From Polyangium spumosum (lineage in GTDB: Bacteria > Myxococcota_A > Polyangia > Polyangiales > Polyangiaceae), in the NCBI RefSeq assembly GCF_009649845.1, contig NZ_WJIE01000006.1:310001-374000 (forward strand): DNA of 64,000 nucleotides, written 5' to 3'. The notes under the pieces were generated by a model. That model searched no databases. It saw only the letters and a program-made list of their open reading frames with translations, and had not been told where the DNA came from. Positions 18,301 through 25,417 of this stretch are shown here, in pieces. Both the position numbers and the translations under genes were made by a program. Position 1 is the first letter of the stretch; every line of letters starts with the position of its first letter.

Positions 18301-18827
18301 GGCACCGGCAGCGGCTGCATGCCCCGGGGCCGCCTGAACTTCACGGGCGGGTTCGCAACGATCTGCCAACCACTCGACGTGATCTCGACAGCTCGCCAGT
18401 CGCGGTCGCCGAGGTCGAGGTACCCGGCGCCGTTCTTCGCCGCGACGCGCACGTGCACGGGCTCCTCGTCTCCCTCGAACTGGGCACGGGCTTCCAGGAG
18501 CGACAGGGCCTCTTGCAGGGCTTGCGTGTTCGGGGCGCTGGCGGTGTGGTGGAAGTACCGTCGTACCAACCAGCGCGAGAACTGCTTGCTCCGGACCGGC
18601 CAGTTCTCCTTGTGGCCCTTCTCCTCGATCGTCGCGAACGCGCGGCCGTCAGGCGTGTGAAACAGTTCGACATCTTTCGCGAGCTCCACGAGCTGCGTCG
18701 CGATCGAGGGGCCCTTGCCCTTCTTGGAGCCCTTGCCGCTCGACGGCTCGGTGGCGCCGTTGCCCTCGGCTGGCATCGGGATCTCCTCCGAGAGCTCGAA
18801 GGACAAAACCTGTTCTTCTTGGCTCAT
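15351..18827 (-). CDS. AAA+ helicase-like / family A DNA polymerase fusion
   Basis: A 1158-residue replication protein. Residues ~190-500 are a helicase-like ATPase of the type found as a stand-alone phage/plasmid protein: Walker A in LQGEQASAKSTT (~220-230), Walker B-like VMSFDNLSG (~265-272), and ILNGIDAIAVRADLADRS. A low-complexity linker (~515-590) precedes an exonuclease-like region (~595-720) whose first acidic motif (DxE) is not visible. Residues ~775-1158 are a family A polymerase: motif A SDYAAIELR (932-940), motif B RRRAKAVNFGFTFG (982-995) and motif C IHDE (1104-1107), with the usual SGRFSCRTPNLLGLP template-binding segment. The ATG at 18827 overlaps the primase stop (ATGA). All polymerase catalytic residues are present. 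A fused helicase and polymerase, next to a primase, would form a compact replisome for the element. Confidence 0.93.
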   Translation of the reverse strand: MSQEEQVLSFELSEEIPMPAEGNGATEPSSGKGSKKGKGPSIATQLVELAKDVELFHTPDGRAFATIEEKGHKENWPVRSKQFSRWLVRRYFHHTASAPNTQALQEALSLLEARAQFEGDEEPVHVRVAAKNGAGYLDLGDRDWRAVEITSSGWQIVANPPVKFRRPRGMQPLPVPVPGGNVTELRPYVNVGSDEAFYLLVSWLVGAMKPRGPYVILALQGEQASAKSTTARVLRRLVDPSTAPLRRAPHDERDLMIAAQNGWVMSFDNLSGLPVWLSDAICCIATGGGLSTRELFTDDDEILFSASRPVILNGIDAIAVRADLADRSMVSTLPPIPEDRRQDEATFWTSFEQASPRILGALLDGVSTALRNIGSVTLPFKPRMADFALWATAAEPAFGWPRGTFIKAYSGNRAQAVDQSLEGDVVAMAVRELLARQPDGIWEGSATELHTMLREFVPVHVLHTRDWPQAANTLTNRLRRAAPALRAVGITYEDLPRSGKVGVRRLRLIRTAPQGIVSIVGVAGTAASGAVTAAHQADGPMSTTGDVDGLERQPWMPLHEADHDDDLAKADGADDADGLRAAGFGGTSPAVLIHRDTSTLSALAAAITGAGKVGLAVLTTGPDAPLEMTRVVGIALPNGDVHVIDVRSTDGLGAVADALREVLIVGHDLKPTLARLASDFEVETRAHFDTMIARKLLDGGLHLEDERFFTLASTCEAAGVPRLVGDPVAASEPAFDARFGELVRDVKPLLALEEAMREALEADELEKVAALENPLLPVISGMELVGVPVDLDRWEQVVAAWTGEAQRLRTHLALVLGVQNVDNGAEVLLALRRHGIPVERTKSEDLAPYMHIEPVAQLVRYRHINGFVVGAGRGVLRSLGQFMDGRVVPALDQLGASSGRFSCRTPNLLGLPREPEVRRCIRATPGNKIVVSDYAAIELRVLADRIGEKKLIDVFHAGSDPHRLTASLLMGVHEAAVTPEQRRRAKAVNFGFTFGMGAESFVAYARKNYDIELSISEAAEFKELFLAAYPGIAEWQRRMQEEMPFIVRTGSGRLRYFPDQDDEYGGRLSHGIQGTAADGMKKALVLLHNHPRFRELRGSILLVIHDELLVEAPEEHAEEVREIVVACMVEGMSTFVKAVPIVVESEVRDTWAKEAGRG
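17094..17117. repeat. Shared TGCTGACGATGCTGACGGT motif, copy in polymerase gene
   Basis: ACCGTCAGCATCGTCAGCA (17094-17112) occurs again exactly at 19532-19550 in the primase gene. A related inverted copy, GACGATGCTGACGAT, is at 17268-17282. Both exact copies encode DADDADG in low-complexity linkers, so the DNA sequence may be what is conserved. Confidence 0.5.
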
Positions 18828-19909
18828 GACGCCTCCTGGAGGAGGGCTTCTGCCCAGTCCTTCCCGCTGGCGGGGCGGATGCGGACGACGCGAGCCGCGC
18901 CCGCGGTGTAGAGCTTGGAGGCGACCCGCTCGGCCGCGCGGTCGCCGGCCTCGTCGCGATCGAAGGCCACAAAAGCCGTTCGCCCCTGAGCGAACTCGGC
19001 CCACGCGCGGCGGAAGTTGGCTACGCCTGGCACGCCGACGACGACGCGCGGGACCGCGTGCTTCTTGTAAAGCGCACGCAGGGCGAGCACGTCGAACGCG
19101 CCCTCGACGAAGACGATGCCAGCGGGGTTGTCCACGCGGGCAGCCGTCTCGATCCCGTAGGGCCACGTAGCTGCGCCGCCGCGCGGGAACACGTACTTCT
19201 GCACCTCGTCTTCCGCGCAGCGAACGAGTCGTCGCTGGAGCGTGGTGATGCGGCCGGAGGGATCCCGCCACGGGATTAGCACCCGGTGATCAGGCCACGT
19301 CAGGCCACCTGGCGTCGTGACGAATCCGCTCTTCTGCCAGTCCTCGAGACCGTGCGCGACGATCACCCGGTTGATGATGCGAACGGCGTCCTCGACTGGC
19401 TCCGGGAGCGCTCCCCAGCCATCGGTCACCGCCTCGTCGAGCAGACCACGGGTGGTCAGGTAGGCAGACGCATCGAGAGCCGCTGCGAGCGGGCAGGCTT
19501 CGAGGAGCGTCTTGGCGACCCGAGCGCGAGCACCGTCAGCATCGTCAGCATCGGACACCTCCGTTCTGGTCGTGGTCCCCGCGGTTGTGGCGCCCGCGGC
19601 GATCCGTCGTCCCTCGGCAAGCACCGCGCCGAACTGCTTCGTCACGTCGAGGCCTCGGACCTGCGCGATGAGGGCGAAGACGTCGCCGCTCGCACCGCAG
19701 GCGAAGCACTTCACGCGCACGGAGCCATCGGGCGCCAGCGTGACCGAGCAGGAGGGATTCTTCTCAGCGTGCCATGGGCAGAGCACGAGCAGCCCTTGCT
19801 GCTGCACGCGCGCGCCGTTGTGCAGGCCGAGCTCCTTGCAGATCGCTGGCACCTCGGTCAGCGCCCGCTTGAGTTCCGCCGCTGGCATCGGGATCGGGGA
19901 GGCGGCCAT
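18824..19909 (-). CDS. CHC2 zinc-finger / TOPRIM primase
   Basis: A 361-residue DnaG-type primase. The zinc finger is CPWH...CFAC (Cys44, His47, Cys68, Cys71) with the typical AEKNPSCSV between; the TOPRIM domain has Glu269 in IVFVEGAFDV and the DxD pair in FVAFDRDEAGD (Asp317, Asp319). It lacks the helicase-binding C-terminal domain of cellular DnaG, which fits a partner helicase encoded by the next gene. A linker (SDADDADGARAR) carries the shared repeat word. The ATG at 19907-19909 follows GGAGG by 8 bp; the gene starts 2 bp after the small HTH gene and overlaps the helicase-polymerase gene. Confidence 0.92.
   Translation of the reverse strand: MAASPIPMPAAELKRALTEVPAICKELGLHNGARVQQQGLLVLCPWHAEKNPSCSVTLAPDGSVRVKCFACGASGDVFALIAQVRGLDVTKQFGAVLAEGRRIAAGATTAGTTTRTEVSDADDADGARARVAKTLLEACPLAAALDASAYLTTRGLLDEAVTDGWGALPEPVEDAVRIINRVIVAHGLEDWQKSGFVTTPGGLTWPDHRVLIPWRDPSGRITTLQRRLVRCAEDEVQKYVFPRGGAATWPYGIETAARVDNPAGIVFVEGAFDVLALRALYKKHAVPRVVVGVPGVANFRRAWAEFAQGRTAFVAFDRDEAGDRAAERVASKLYTAGAARVVRIRPASGKDWAEALLQEAS
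19532..19554. repeat. Shared TGCTGACGATGCTGACGGT motif, copy in primase gene
   Basis: The first 19 bp (19532-19550) match 17094-17112 exactly. The motif resembles the half-site beside the XRE operator (7375-7385). It could be a recognition site for the element's regulator or replication initiator, or an accidental result of similar linkers. Confidence 0.5.
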
Positions 19910-19911
19910 GG

Positions 19912-20139
19912 TCACGACCTCCCCTTGCCGGGAGCGGCGGGCAGCGCGCCCTCGCCGTGTAGCCGTTTCCACGCCTCATCGAGACGTGCGGCGCAGGTGG
20001 AGGAGAGGGGGTCGCCGACCAGCCAGCGCTTGGCGGTTCGAGGATCAACGCCCGCGTGTACGGCGAGTAGCCGGAGCTGATGCGCGTTCCACGGTGGCGT
20101 GCTGGGGTGTCGAGTTCGTGTTGAGCGAGTGCGCTTCAT
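19912..20139 (-). CDS. Small HTH protein at head of replication operon
   Basis: A 75-residue basic protein. The segment QLRLLAVHAGVDPRTAKRWLVG is a helix-turn-helix of the type that reads DNA or sets promoter choice, and the N-terminal MKRTRSTRTRHPS tail is positively charged. Two bases separate its stop from the primase ATG. It could regulate the replication operon or assist initiation. The ATG at 20137-20139 was chosen over a start 10 codons earlier. Confidence 0.7.
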   Translation of the reverse strand: MKRTRSTRTRHPSTPPWNAHQLRLLAVHAGVDPRTAKRWLVGDPLSSTCAARLDEAWKRLHGEGALPAAPGKGRS

Positions 20140-20204
20140 GCGCGCAGGATGCGGGCATGCGGGCGCCACCCCTGCGTACGGCTGAGACCCCAGGGGGTGT
20201 CAGC

Positions 20205-21125
20205 TCAGGCCGGGTTCGACGTGTCGCTACGACGCACGCCGCCTTTCCGCGACGTCTCCCACTCCTCGACTAACTTTGGGCTGAAGCTGTTCTTCAAGCT
20301 CTTCGTGCTCGCGCCGAAGACGTACAGGACCGCGCGCGCCACCTGGACCACCGTGGCGTTACCCAACTTCATGAGCCTGCGGATGGCACGTGCCAGACGC
20401 CTGCGATCTTCGACGATACGCATGTAAACCGCCGGACGCATGAGGAGCTTCGCGAACGCCGCGTTCGTGACGAGCGGGAAGAGGATGCGCAGGGCGATCT
20501 TCTTGGCGCGTTTGCCGGCCTCATCGTTCGGGGTCTTGGTCGCCAGGGCCTCATCGAGAAGACGCGGCTCGAACTTGCCGTCCGTTTCCCGTTCGTCCGG
20601 GTGCACGCGACCTTCGAGCGCATCGGCGACAACGTCGAGAAAGACCCGCTTGCTGCCCTTCAGGCTGTACTTCGCATCCAGGTCGTAGTGCGTCGACGGC
20701 AGCAGGGGGACGTCGTCGGACGCCAGTTCTTTCATCACCATCAGAGCTCCGCGCTCGAGGACGCGGACCGCTTCCGCGACGGCCTTCCTGGGGGGATCAG
20801 CCGTCCGCTCGCGTGCCATGGCGATCATCGCCCCCGTGACGTTGACCATCGTCAGGAACGTCGGGCGGAGGTCGACGCCGACGTAGCTCGAGCTTTCGTT
20901 GAGCACGTTCAAGAGCTTCACGAGCTGCTCGAGGACACGCCGCTGAGCCGCCGCGCTGCGGTGCTCCTCGGGCAAGAACGAGAGGGGCTCGTCGGGGTCT
21001 CGGATGAGCCGCGCGAGGTCGTCCGGGCCAGGTGAGGATGCTCTGGTCGCTTCTGGGGCGCTGCTTCGAGCCCTGCTCTTGCGGGTGGAAGACGCCGCGC
21101 GCGGCGGTCGACTGCGTGATGCCAT
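20205..21125 (-). CDS. Hypothetical protein, basic N-terminus
   Basis: A 306-residue protein with an N-terminal Arg/Ser-rich tail and a mostly helical body (RRVLEQLVKLLNVLNESSS, RIVEDRRRLARAIRRLMKL). No family recognised; no signal peptide, membrane segment or catalytic motif. The C-terminal third (FGASTKSLKNSFSPKLVEEW) is basic. It lies upstream of the replication operon on the same strand and divergent from the HTH-integrase pair, so a role in the element's replication or partition is possible, but only its position argues for it. Confidence 0.65.
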   Translation of the reverse strand: MASRSRPPRAASSTRKSRARSSAPEATRASSPGPDDLARLIRDPDEPLSFLPEEHRSAAAQRRVLEQLVKLLNVLNESSSYVGVDLRPTFLTMVNVTGAMIAMARERTADPPRKAVAEAVRVLERGALMVMKELASDDVPLLPSTHYDLDAKYSLKGSKRVFLDVVADALEGRVHPDERETDGKFEPRLLDEALATKTPNDEAGKRAKKIALRILFPLVTNAAFAKLLMRPAVYMRIVEDRRRLARAIRRLMKLGNATVVQVARAVLYVFGASTKSLKNSFSPKLVEEWETSRKGGVRRSDTSNPA

Positions 21126-21242
21126 CGGTCGAGACAGAGCTCCCGTGAAACCTGCGGAGCGCTGAGACCCCCACCCCTATCAGCGCTATCGCGAGGATGT
21201 AGCAAGGGTGCGGCATCGTGGGCGTCACGCAAGGGCACCACC

Positions 21243-21821
21243 ATGCAAGGCCGTACGTCTCGTTCAGATCTTCTCGTCGATGCCGAAGAACCGGCGCGCG
21301 GCGAACACGTGCAGTGCGTGGATGCGGACGAGCCCACCGACAAAACGAGAGGCTACGGCGGGCATAAGAACAGCGAGGAATCCGGCCATCCCGTGCATCA
21401 AGCGCACGACCTGAAGGGCACGGAGCTCCTCTCGGTGGAGGAGGTCGCGCGCACGTTGCGCGTCACCACGAAGACGGTTCGCCGCTGGATCAAGGCGGGT
21501 CTGCTCGTCGCCCACCGGATCGGATCGAAGGTCGTGCGCGTCGACGCCTCGAGCGTGACGCGTCTGATCGAGGCGTCGCGCATTGGCGCCTCCCCTGGGG
21601 ATCAAACATGGCAGGGAGGAAGCGAAAGAAGTACATCCGCGGAGCCCCACACCTCTTCCGGCAGCGCGGAAAGGCCAAGATCTGGTCCGCGCTCTTCGAC
21701 GGCCGCGAGGTCTCGCTCGGCACCGCCGACACCGTCGAGGCCCAGCGTCGACTCCTCGAGCTGGCCGAAGAACGCAAGCGAGCTGCGCGAGCACCTGCGG
21801 CGCCTCCGCCGCCCCTCCTGA
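21243..21821 (+). CDS. MerR/excisionase-like helix-turn-helix protein
   Basis: The central part, ELLSVEEVARTLRVTTKTVRRWIKAGLL, then GSKVVRVDASSVTRLIEA, is the winged HTH of excisionases and similar DNA-binding proteins. The frame remains open to 21821, so the product is 192 residues and overlaps the integrase gene by 214 bp in another frame. The overlapping Ser/Arg/Pro-rich tail looks like an overprinted sequence with no fold of its own. It probably acts as the excision-directing factor. The start is assumed at ATG 21243. Confidence 0.7.
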   Translation: MQGRTSRSDLLVDAEEPARGEHVQCVDADEPTDKTRGYGGHKNSEESGHPVHQAHDLKGTELLSVEEVARTLRVTTKTVRRWIKAGLLVAHRIGSKVVRVDASSVTRLIEASRIGASPGDQTWQGGSERSTSAEPHTSSGSAERPRSGPRSSTAARSRSAPPTPSRPSVDSSSWPKNASELREHLRRLRRPS

Positions 21822-22675
21822 GCGAGCTGGCGGCGCGCTACGCGGAGCACCTCGTGCCGCCGAGGGTCACGAGGAAGACGGCCGCGAGCTACGCGAACCG
21901 CGTGACGATGTGGGTCGAGTGGTGCGAGAAGCGCGGCGTGACGAGGGCGGATCAGATCGACTTCAAGCTGATGTCCGCCTACGTCCGCGCCCGGAGCGAG
22001 AAGGTCAAGGCGCGCACGGTGAACCGGGATCTGCTCCCGGTGCGCCGCATGTTCGCGTTCGCGAAGCGCGAGGGGCTCATGACGACAAACCCCTTCCGCG
22101 GCGAGGACTTCGGCGAGCTCAAGCTCAAAGAGCCGCAGCCGAGGCCCAACGCGATCACGCTCGCTCCCGAGCAGGTCGAGGCCGTCGTGCGCACGGCACG
22201 TGAGCTTCTGCCTGGGGGGCATGCGTCGCTGATCGGGCTTGTCGCGGGGAGCGGCGTGCGGATCGATGAGGCGCGTCACCTCGACGAGAAGGACGTCGAG
22301 ATCGTCGATGAACGTCGCGGGTACTTGCACGTCACGCCGAAGGAGGGCTGGCAGCCGAAGAACTACCGCTGCCGGCGCGTGCCGGTCTCGAGGGCGACTT
22401 GCGCGGCGGCGCTTGAGTTCATCCGCACGCGGTCGATGGTCCGCCTCGACGACAAGGCGACCTGGGACGCGATCCTAAAGGTGCGCACGCACCTGGGACT
22501 GCCGAAGTTCTCGATGCACGACCTGCGACGGGCCTGGGCGAGCGCCCTCCACGCGAAGGGGGCGCCGCTCAAGCTCGTCTCGGTGCTGCTCGGGCACTCG
22601 GGGATCCACGTGACCGAGCGGTACATCAGGGTGTTCGCGACGGAGTCGACGGGGCACGAGTACTTGTCGAGGTGA
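21608..22675 (+). CDS. Tyrosine recombinase (integrase)
   Basis: A 355-residue site-specific recombinase. The N-terminal ~65 residues are an arm-type DNA-binding domain, ~70-165 the SAM-like core-binding domain (LSELAARYAEHLV ... TNPF), and the rest is catalytic. The active-site residues are visible: Arg218 in GSGVRIDEARHL, His304/Arg307 in HDLRRAWAS, His330 in LLGHSGI, and Tyr339 in TERYIRV. It should cut the tRNA-Ser 3' end repeated at both ends of the element. The gene lies 2.7 kb from attR, with a three-gene cassette between. Starts are supported by GGGGA upstream of ATG 21608. Confidence 0.96.
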   Translation: MAGRKRKKYIRGAPHLFRQRGKAKIWSALFDGREVSLGTADTVEAQRRLLELAEERKRAARAPAAPPPPLLSELAARYAEHLVPPRVTRKTAASYANRVTMWVEWCEKRGVTRADQIDFKLMSAYVRARSEKVKARTVNRDLLPVRRMFAFAKREGLMTTNPFRGEDFGELKLKEPQPRPNAITLAPEQVEAVVRTARELLPGGHASLIGLVAGSGVRIDEARHLDEKDVEIVDERRGYLHVTPKEGWQPKNYRCRRVPVSRATCAAALEFIRTRSMVRLDDKATWDAILKVRTHLGLPKFSMHDLRRAWASALHAKGAPLKLVSVLLGHSGIHVTERYIRVFATESTGHEYLSR

Positions 22676-22677
22676 GG

Positions 22678-22708
22678 CCGGGAGGCGGACCGTCCAGCCG
22701 CCTCCCGG
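22678..22708 (+). terminator. 11-bp hairpin after the integrase gene
   Basis: CCGGGAGGCGG (22678-22688) and CCGCCTCCCGG (22698-22708) pair perfectly around 9 nt, 2 bp after the integrase stop. There is no T-tract, so termination is inferred from position and stem strength. Confidence 0.5.
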
Positions 22709-22825
22709 GATGTCCATCATCTGACTCTTCCCCTCTCGCTACGAGATGCACGGTGGACGCGACCGCCTGGGGGCAGCGTTCGGAACATGCGGGCGGTGGC
22801 AGCAGCCAGAAGAGATGTGGGTGCT

Positions 22826-22895
22826 AGGGCGCTCTGGTGCGATCGTTCCCCACTTGCCGATTCTAAATCGGCAGGATCGGCCGCCGAAGCGCCCT
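22826..22895 (+). ncRNA. Structured, tRNA-like inverted repeats (doubtful)
   Basis: AGGGCGCT (22826-22833) pairs with AGCGCCCT (22888-22895), enclosing a hairpin TGCCGATT-CTA-AATCGGCA (22855-22873) whose loop TTCTAAA resembles an anticodon loop reading CTA. A normal T arm and a standard D arm are absent. It could be a degenerate tRNA-like sequence, a recombination site or an unrelated structured RNA. The rest of 22709-22965 shows no gene. Confidence 0.3.
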
Positions 22896-22965
22896 CTGAG
22901 CATCGCAGCTGAGATTAGTTCACACCCTACTTCACAGGTTGATCAGGGTGCACTAAGTTTACTTC

Positions 22966-23769
22966 GTGACCTCAAGGCTCAGCCCGTTCCGCTCGCCTCA
23001 ACCCCCTGAGGTGCACCTCGAGCGACCTCCGCTCGTGCAGGTCATCGCGCAGGTGCGCTTTCCTCCCATCCTCGCACTGGGCCGCCAAGAGTCGGTTGCG
23101 CCCTTTCAGGAGGCGATCAGGCGGCGTTATCCGATCCTGCGACCAGAGTCAGTTCCTGAGCGCCTGCTTCTTGGAGTTGACGGGCCTGTCGTTCAGCCGA
23201 GCACGATGCTCTGGCGATTCCACGACAAAGATGACGTTTGGCGCGTAGCGCTTACGACCAACTCTATCTCGCTCCAGGCGAACAAATACAGTAGCCGAGC
23301 AGACTTCTTTGAGCGATTACATCAATTGCTCGATGAACTTGTGAGAGTCACCGATCCGGTTGCAGCCGGCTATGAGCGGTTTGGCATTCGCTATGTCAAC
23401 CGCGTGCGCCATCCGGAACTGGAGCACCTCTCGCGGATGGTTCAGCCTGAAGTTCTGGGAGTGGCCAATATCGGATTCGGCCCAGAGCTAATTTTTTCCG
23501 TTTGTGAAAGCAGCTTTGCCGTCGACGATGCCCAGCTACGAGCTCGCTGGGGTCTGCTTCCCCCTCGCGCGACAACAGATCCGACCGCGATCCGAGAAAT
23601 CGATGAGTCATCATGGATTCTTGATCTGGACATGTTTGTGGAGAAACAGCCGGAATTCGATGCGTCGGTTGTGGTGGAGCGAGGCCAGCGTTTTGCCGAG
23701 ACCATATACGCGTTTTTCCGCTGGTGCGTGACGGACGAATTTTTGCGGACCTACGGGGGCCAAGTATGA
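22966..23769 (+). CDS. TIGR04255 family protein
   Basis: A 267-residue protein of the sporadically distributed TIGR04255 family. The N-terminus carries PEVHLERPPLVQVIAQVRFPP (shortened here to its key parts), followed by RYPILRPES, LWRFHDKDDVWRVALTTNSI, YERFGIRYVNRV and ESSWILDLDMFVE, all in the order seen in this family. Start is GTG 22966. The biochemical function is unknown. The next two genes follow with ATG overlap or 4 bp spacing, so the three are an operon. Lower GC than neighbouring genes and position beside attR mark it as cargo. Confidence 0.82.
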   Translation: MTSRLSPFRSPQPPEVHLERPPLVQVIAQVRFPPILALGRQESVAPFQEAIRRRYPILRPESVPERLLLGVDGPVVQPSTMLWRFHDKDDVWRVALTTNSISLQANKYSSRADFFERLHQLLDELVRVTDPVAAGYERFGIRYVNRVRHPELEHLSRMVQPEVLGVANIGFGPELIFSVCESSFAVDDAQLRARWGLLPPRATTDPTAIREIDESSWILDLDMFVEKQPEFDASVVVERGQRFAETIYAFFRWCVTDEFLRTYGGQV

Positions 23770-24443
23770 TGCTTCTGGAGCACACTAATCCGATTGATGC
23801 TATGCCTACCGGCGCGGGCATCGGCGCTCGTGCGATGAAACAGGTGTTTGTTATCGTCGCAGCGGGGGCACTCACGATGCCGGGAACTGGTACGATATTG
23901 GCCGAGAAGGTTGCAGGATTGTCCCCTATGTGGACTGAAGAGTGGACGCGCGGCAGCCTGCCCACCGATGCGCACGCTCGCGAAGCGACCGAGGAGGACC
24001 AAGCGGCGCTGGTCATGGAACTGCGTCGACGGACCGGACTCACTTGGGAGAAGCTGGGGGATCTGTTTGGGGTTGATCGTCGGTCGGTGCACTTTTGGGC
24101 GAGTGGTCGAGCAATGAATGCCACCAATCGTGAAAAATTGGGACGCATACTGGCGCTTGTACGGCGGCTTCCTGCAGATAGCCAGGCGACCCGCGCCTGG
24201 CTGCTTTCGCCGGACAATAACGCCCGCTTGCCTTTCGACCTCCTGCGTGACGGGCAATACGACGAGTTTGTGCTTTCTGGCGCCTCTCCCATCAAGCCCT
24301 TCGAGCGACCCAAGGTTTCGCCAGAGGTTCTGCGTGCACGTGCACCGCGCCCCCCGGAGGAACTCGTGGGAGCTCTTCACGACAGCGTGCACCGCGAAAG
24401 CAGCAAACTCCGCGCCGCAATTCCCTTGAAGAAGCGCTCCTGA
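23766..24443 (+). CDS. HTH protein, second gene of TIGR04255 cassette
   Basis: A 225-residue protein whose central part is a helix-turn-helix: LVMELRRRTGLTWEKLGDLF, then GVDRRSVHFWASGRAM and NREKLGRILALVRRL. The first 60 residues are weakly hydrophobic (AMKQVFVIVAAGALTMPGTG) and the C-terminal third is basic and proline-rich. It may be the regulator or a DNA-binding component of the cassette. Start ATG 23766 overlaps the stop of the TIGR04255 gene (ATGA); ATG 23769 is equally possible. Confidence 0.78.
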   Translation: MMLLEHTNPIDAMPTGAGIGARAMKQVFVIVAAGALTMPGTGTILAEKVAGLSPMWTEEWTRGSLPTDAHAREATEEDQAALVMELRRRTGLTWEKLGDLFGVDRRSVHFWASGRAMNATNREKLGRILALVRRLPADSQATRAWLLSPDNNARLPFDLLRDGQYDEFVLSGASPIKPFERPKVSPEVLRARAPRPPEELVGALHDSVHRESSKLRAAIPLKKRS

Positions 24444-24447
24444 GCCC

Positions 24448-25311
24448 GTGGACCGCCTCACCCCCGAAGATCCTGAAGTCGCCCGCATTGACAATGCGCT
24501 TGCGGAGTGGCGGCAGGGAGATGTCGTGCGTGGCCCCGTGGACTTCATCCACATGGGGGATCCAGCTCGTCCCCTGACCAAGCTTGCTGGAGAGGCGCAG
24601 GGAGATGGCCCAACGGTTCTCGTAGGGGAAGAGATCGGGCTCGTGGTGCTCACGCAGACGTGCGATCTCGTGCGGACCTGCGTCGATCGCCCCTTCGTAG
24701 AGGTCGCGCCAATCGTTGAGGTCGACGAGAGTAAGCTGCCACAGATCGAGCGAGGTTACCTCCTGAAGTATGCACACATTCCGGCCCTTCAGGAGGAACG
24801 ACTGGTCGCAGATCTTGATCGCGTCATGACGATCGAGAAGTCCATCATCTCTGACTGGGTGCGCATTCCTGGATGCCGCAACGATGCTGAAACTCGAGCA
24901 TTCGCCGAAGCGTTGAGGCGCAAGCGTGGTCGCTTCGCCTTTCCCGATGACTTCGTGGAAGCATCGCAGGCTCTGCAGAAGCGCCTCAAGGACAAGCATG
25001 ATAAGGGATCTGAGGAAGGGCAAGCTCTCCGCGCATTACGCGAGATCAGGGTGACTGCCGCACCGTCTTGGAATGAAGACCAGGTCCGGCTGACCTTCTG
25101 GTTTATCAGGAATCCAGATCAGCACAACTTTGCAGGAAAGCCGTGGGACGAGTACTTGCAGCGTTGGCTCGCGCTGTTTCAGAAGACCGATCGTCTCGTG
25201 GAGGCGGAGGGCCTCGTCGTCACTCTCGCCGACATGAGCGCTCAGGACTACGTGGAGAGCGACCCGCTCGACCTTGACCACTTGTCCTTGAGAGGACAGC
25301 GTGCTGGCTGA
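24448..25311 (+). CDS. Third gene of TIGR04255 cassette, unknown
   Basis: A 287-residue protein of unknown function. The N-terminal half contains WRQGDVVRGPVDFIHMGDP and GLVVLTQTCDLVRTCVDRP; a conserved-looking QTCDLV segment recurs in proteins found near other defence genes, but I cannot assign a family. The middle has FAEALRRKRGRFAFPDDF and the end is acidic. No signal peptide or membrane segment. GTG 24448 starts 4 bp after the HTH gene stop. It is the last gene before attR, so the operon is a compact, self-contained cargo unit. Confidence 0.75.
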   Translation: MDRLTPEDPEVARIDNALAEWRQGDVVRGPVDFIHMGDPARPLTKLAGEAQGDGPTVLVGEEIGLVVLTQTCDLVRTCVDRPFVEVAPIVEVDESKLPQIERGYLLKYAHIPALQEERLVADLDRVMTIEKSIISDWVRIPGCRNDAETRAFAEALRRKRGRFAFPDDFVEASQALQKRLKDKHDKGSEEGQALRALREIRVTAAPSWNEDQVRLTFWFIRNPDQHNFAGKPWDEYLQRWLALFQKTDRLVEAEGLVVTLADMSAQDYVESDPLDLDHLSLRGQRAG

Positions 25312-25334
25312 ATCTCGGCAGCATCTCGGCACGG
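25312..25334 (+). repeat. Right arm-type repeats
   Basis: ATCTCGGCA (25312-25320) and ATCTCGGCACGG (25323-25334) repeat the 12-bp word found in tandem at 5303-5326, in the same orientation, ending 84 bp before the attR core. This mirrors the left end and supports these as arm-type sites. Confidence 0.65.
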
Positions 25335-25417
25335 CACCCCCCGCGGCGGTTTCCACCCATCCCCAACCCCGCGACATCCTTCATCTTCCGCCTCCGTGCC
25401 GACATCCCAGCAACGTC

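Noticed and set aside
18828-19271. N-terminal extension of the helicase-polymerase frame
   Set aside because: It overlaps the primase gene fully, is Arg/Pro-rich, and the ATG at 18827 has the ATGA coupling expected of the operon.
22827-22894. A suppressor or pyrrolysine-type tRNA with anticodon CTA
   Set aside because: The acceptor-like and anticodon-like stems exist, but there is no proper T arm and only 15 nt remain between the anticodon arm and acceptor; no pyl genes are present.
22746-23009. A plus-strand 87-codon frame before the TIGR04255 gene
   Set aside because: It crosses the structured inverted repeats and overlaps the start of the well-supported gene at 22966; no domain.
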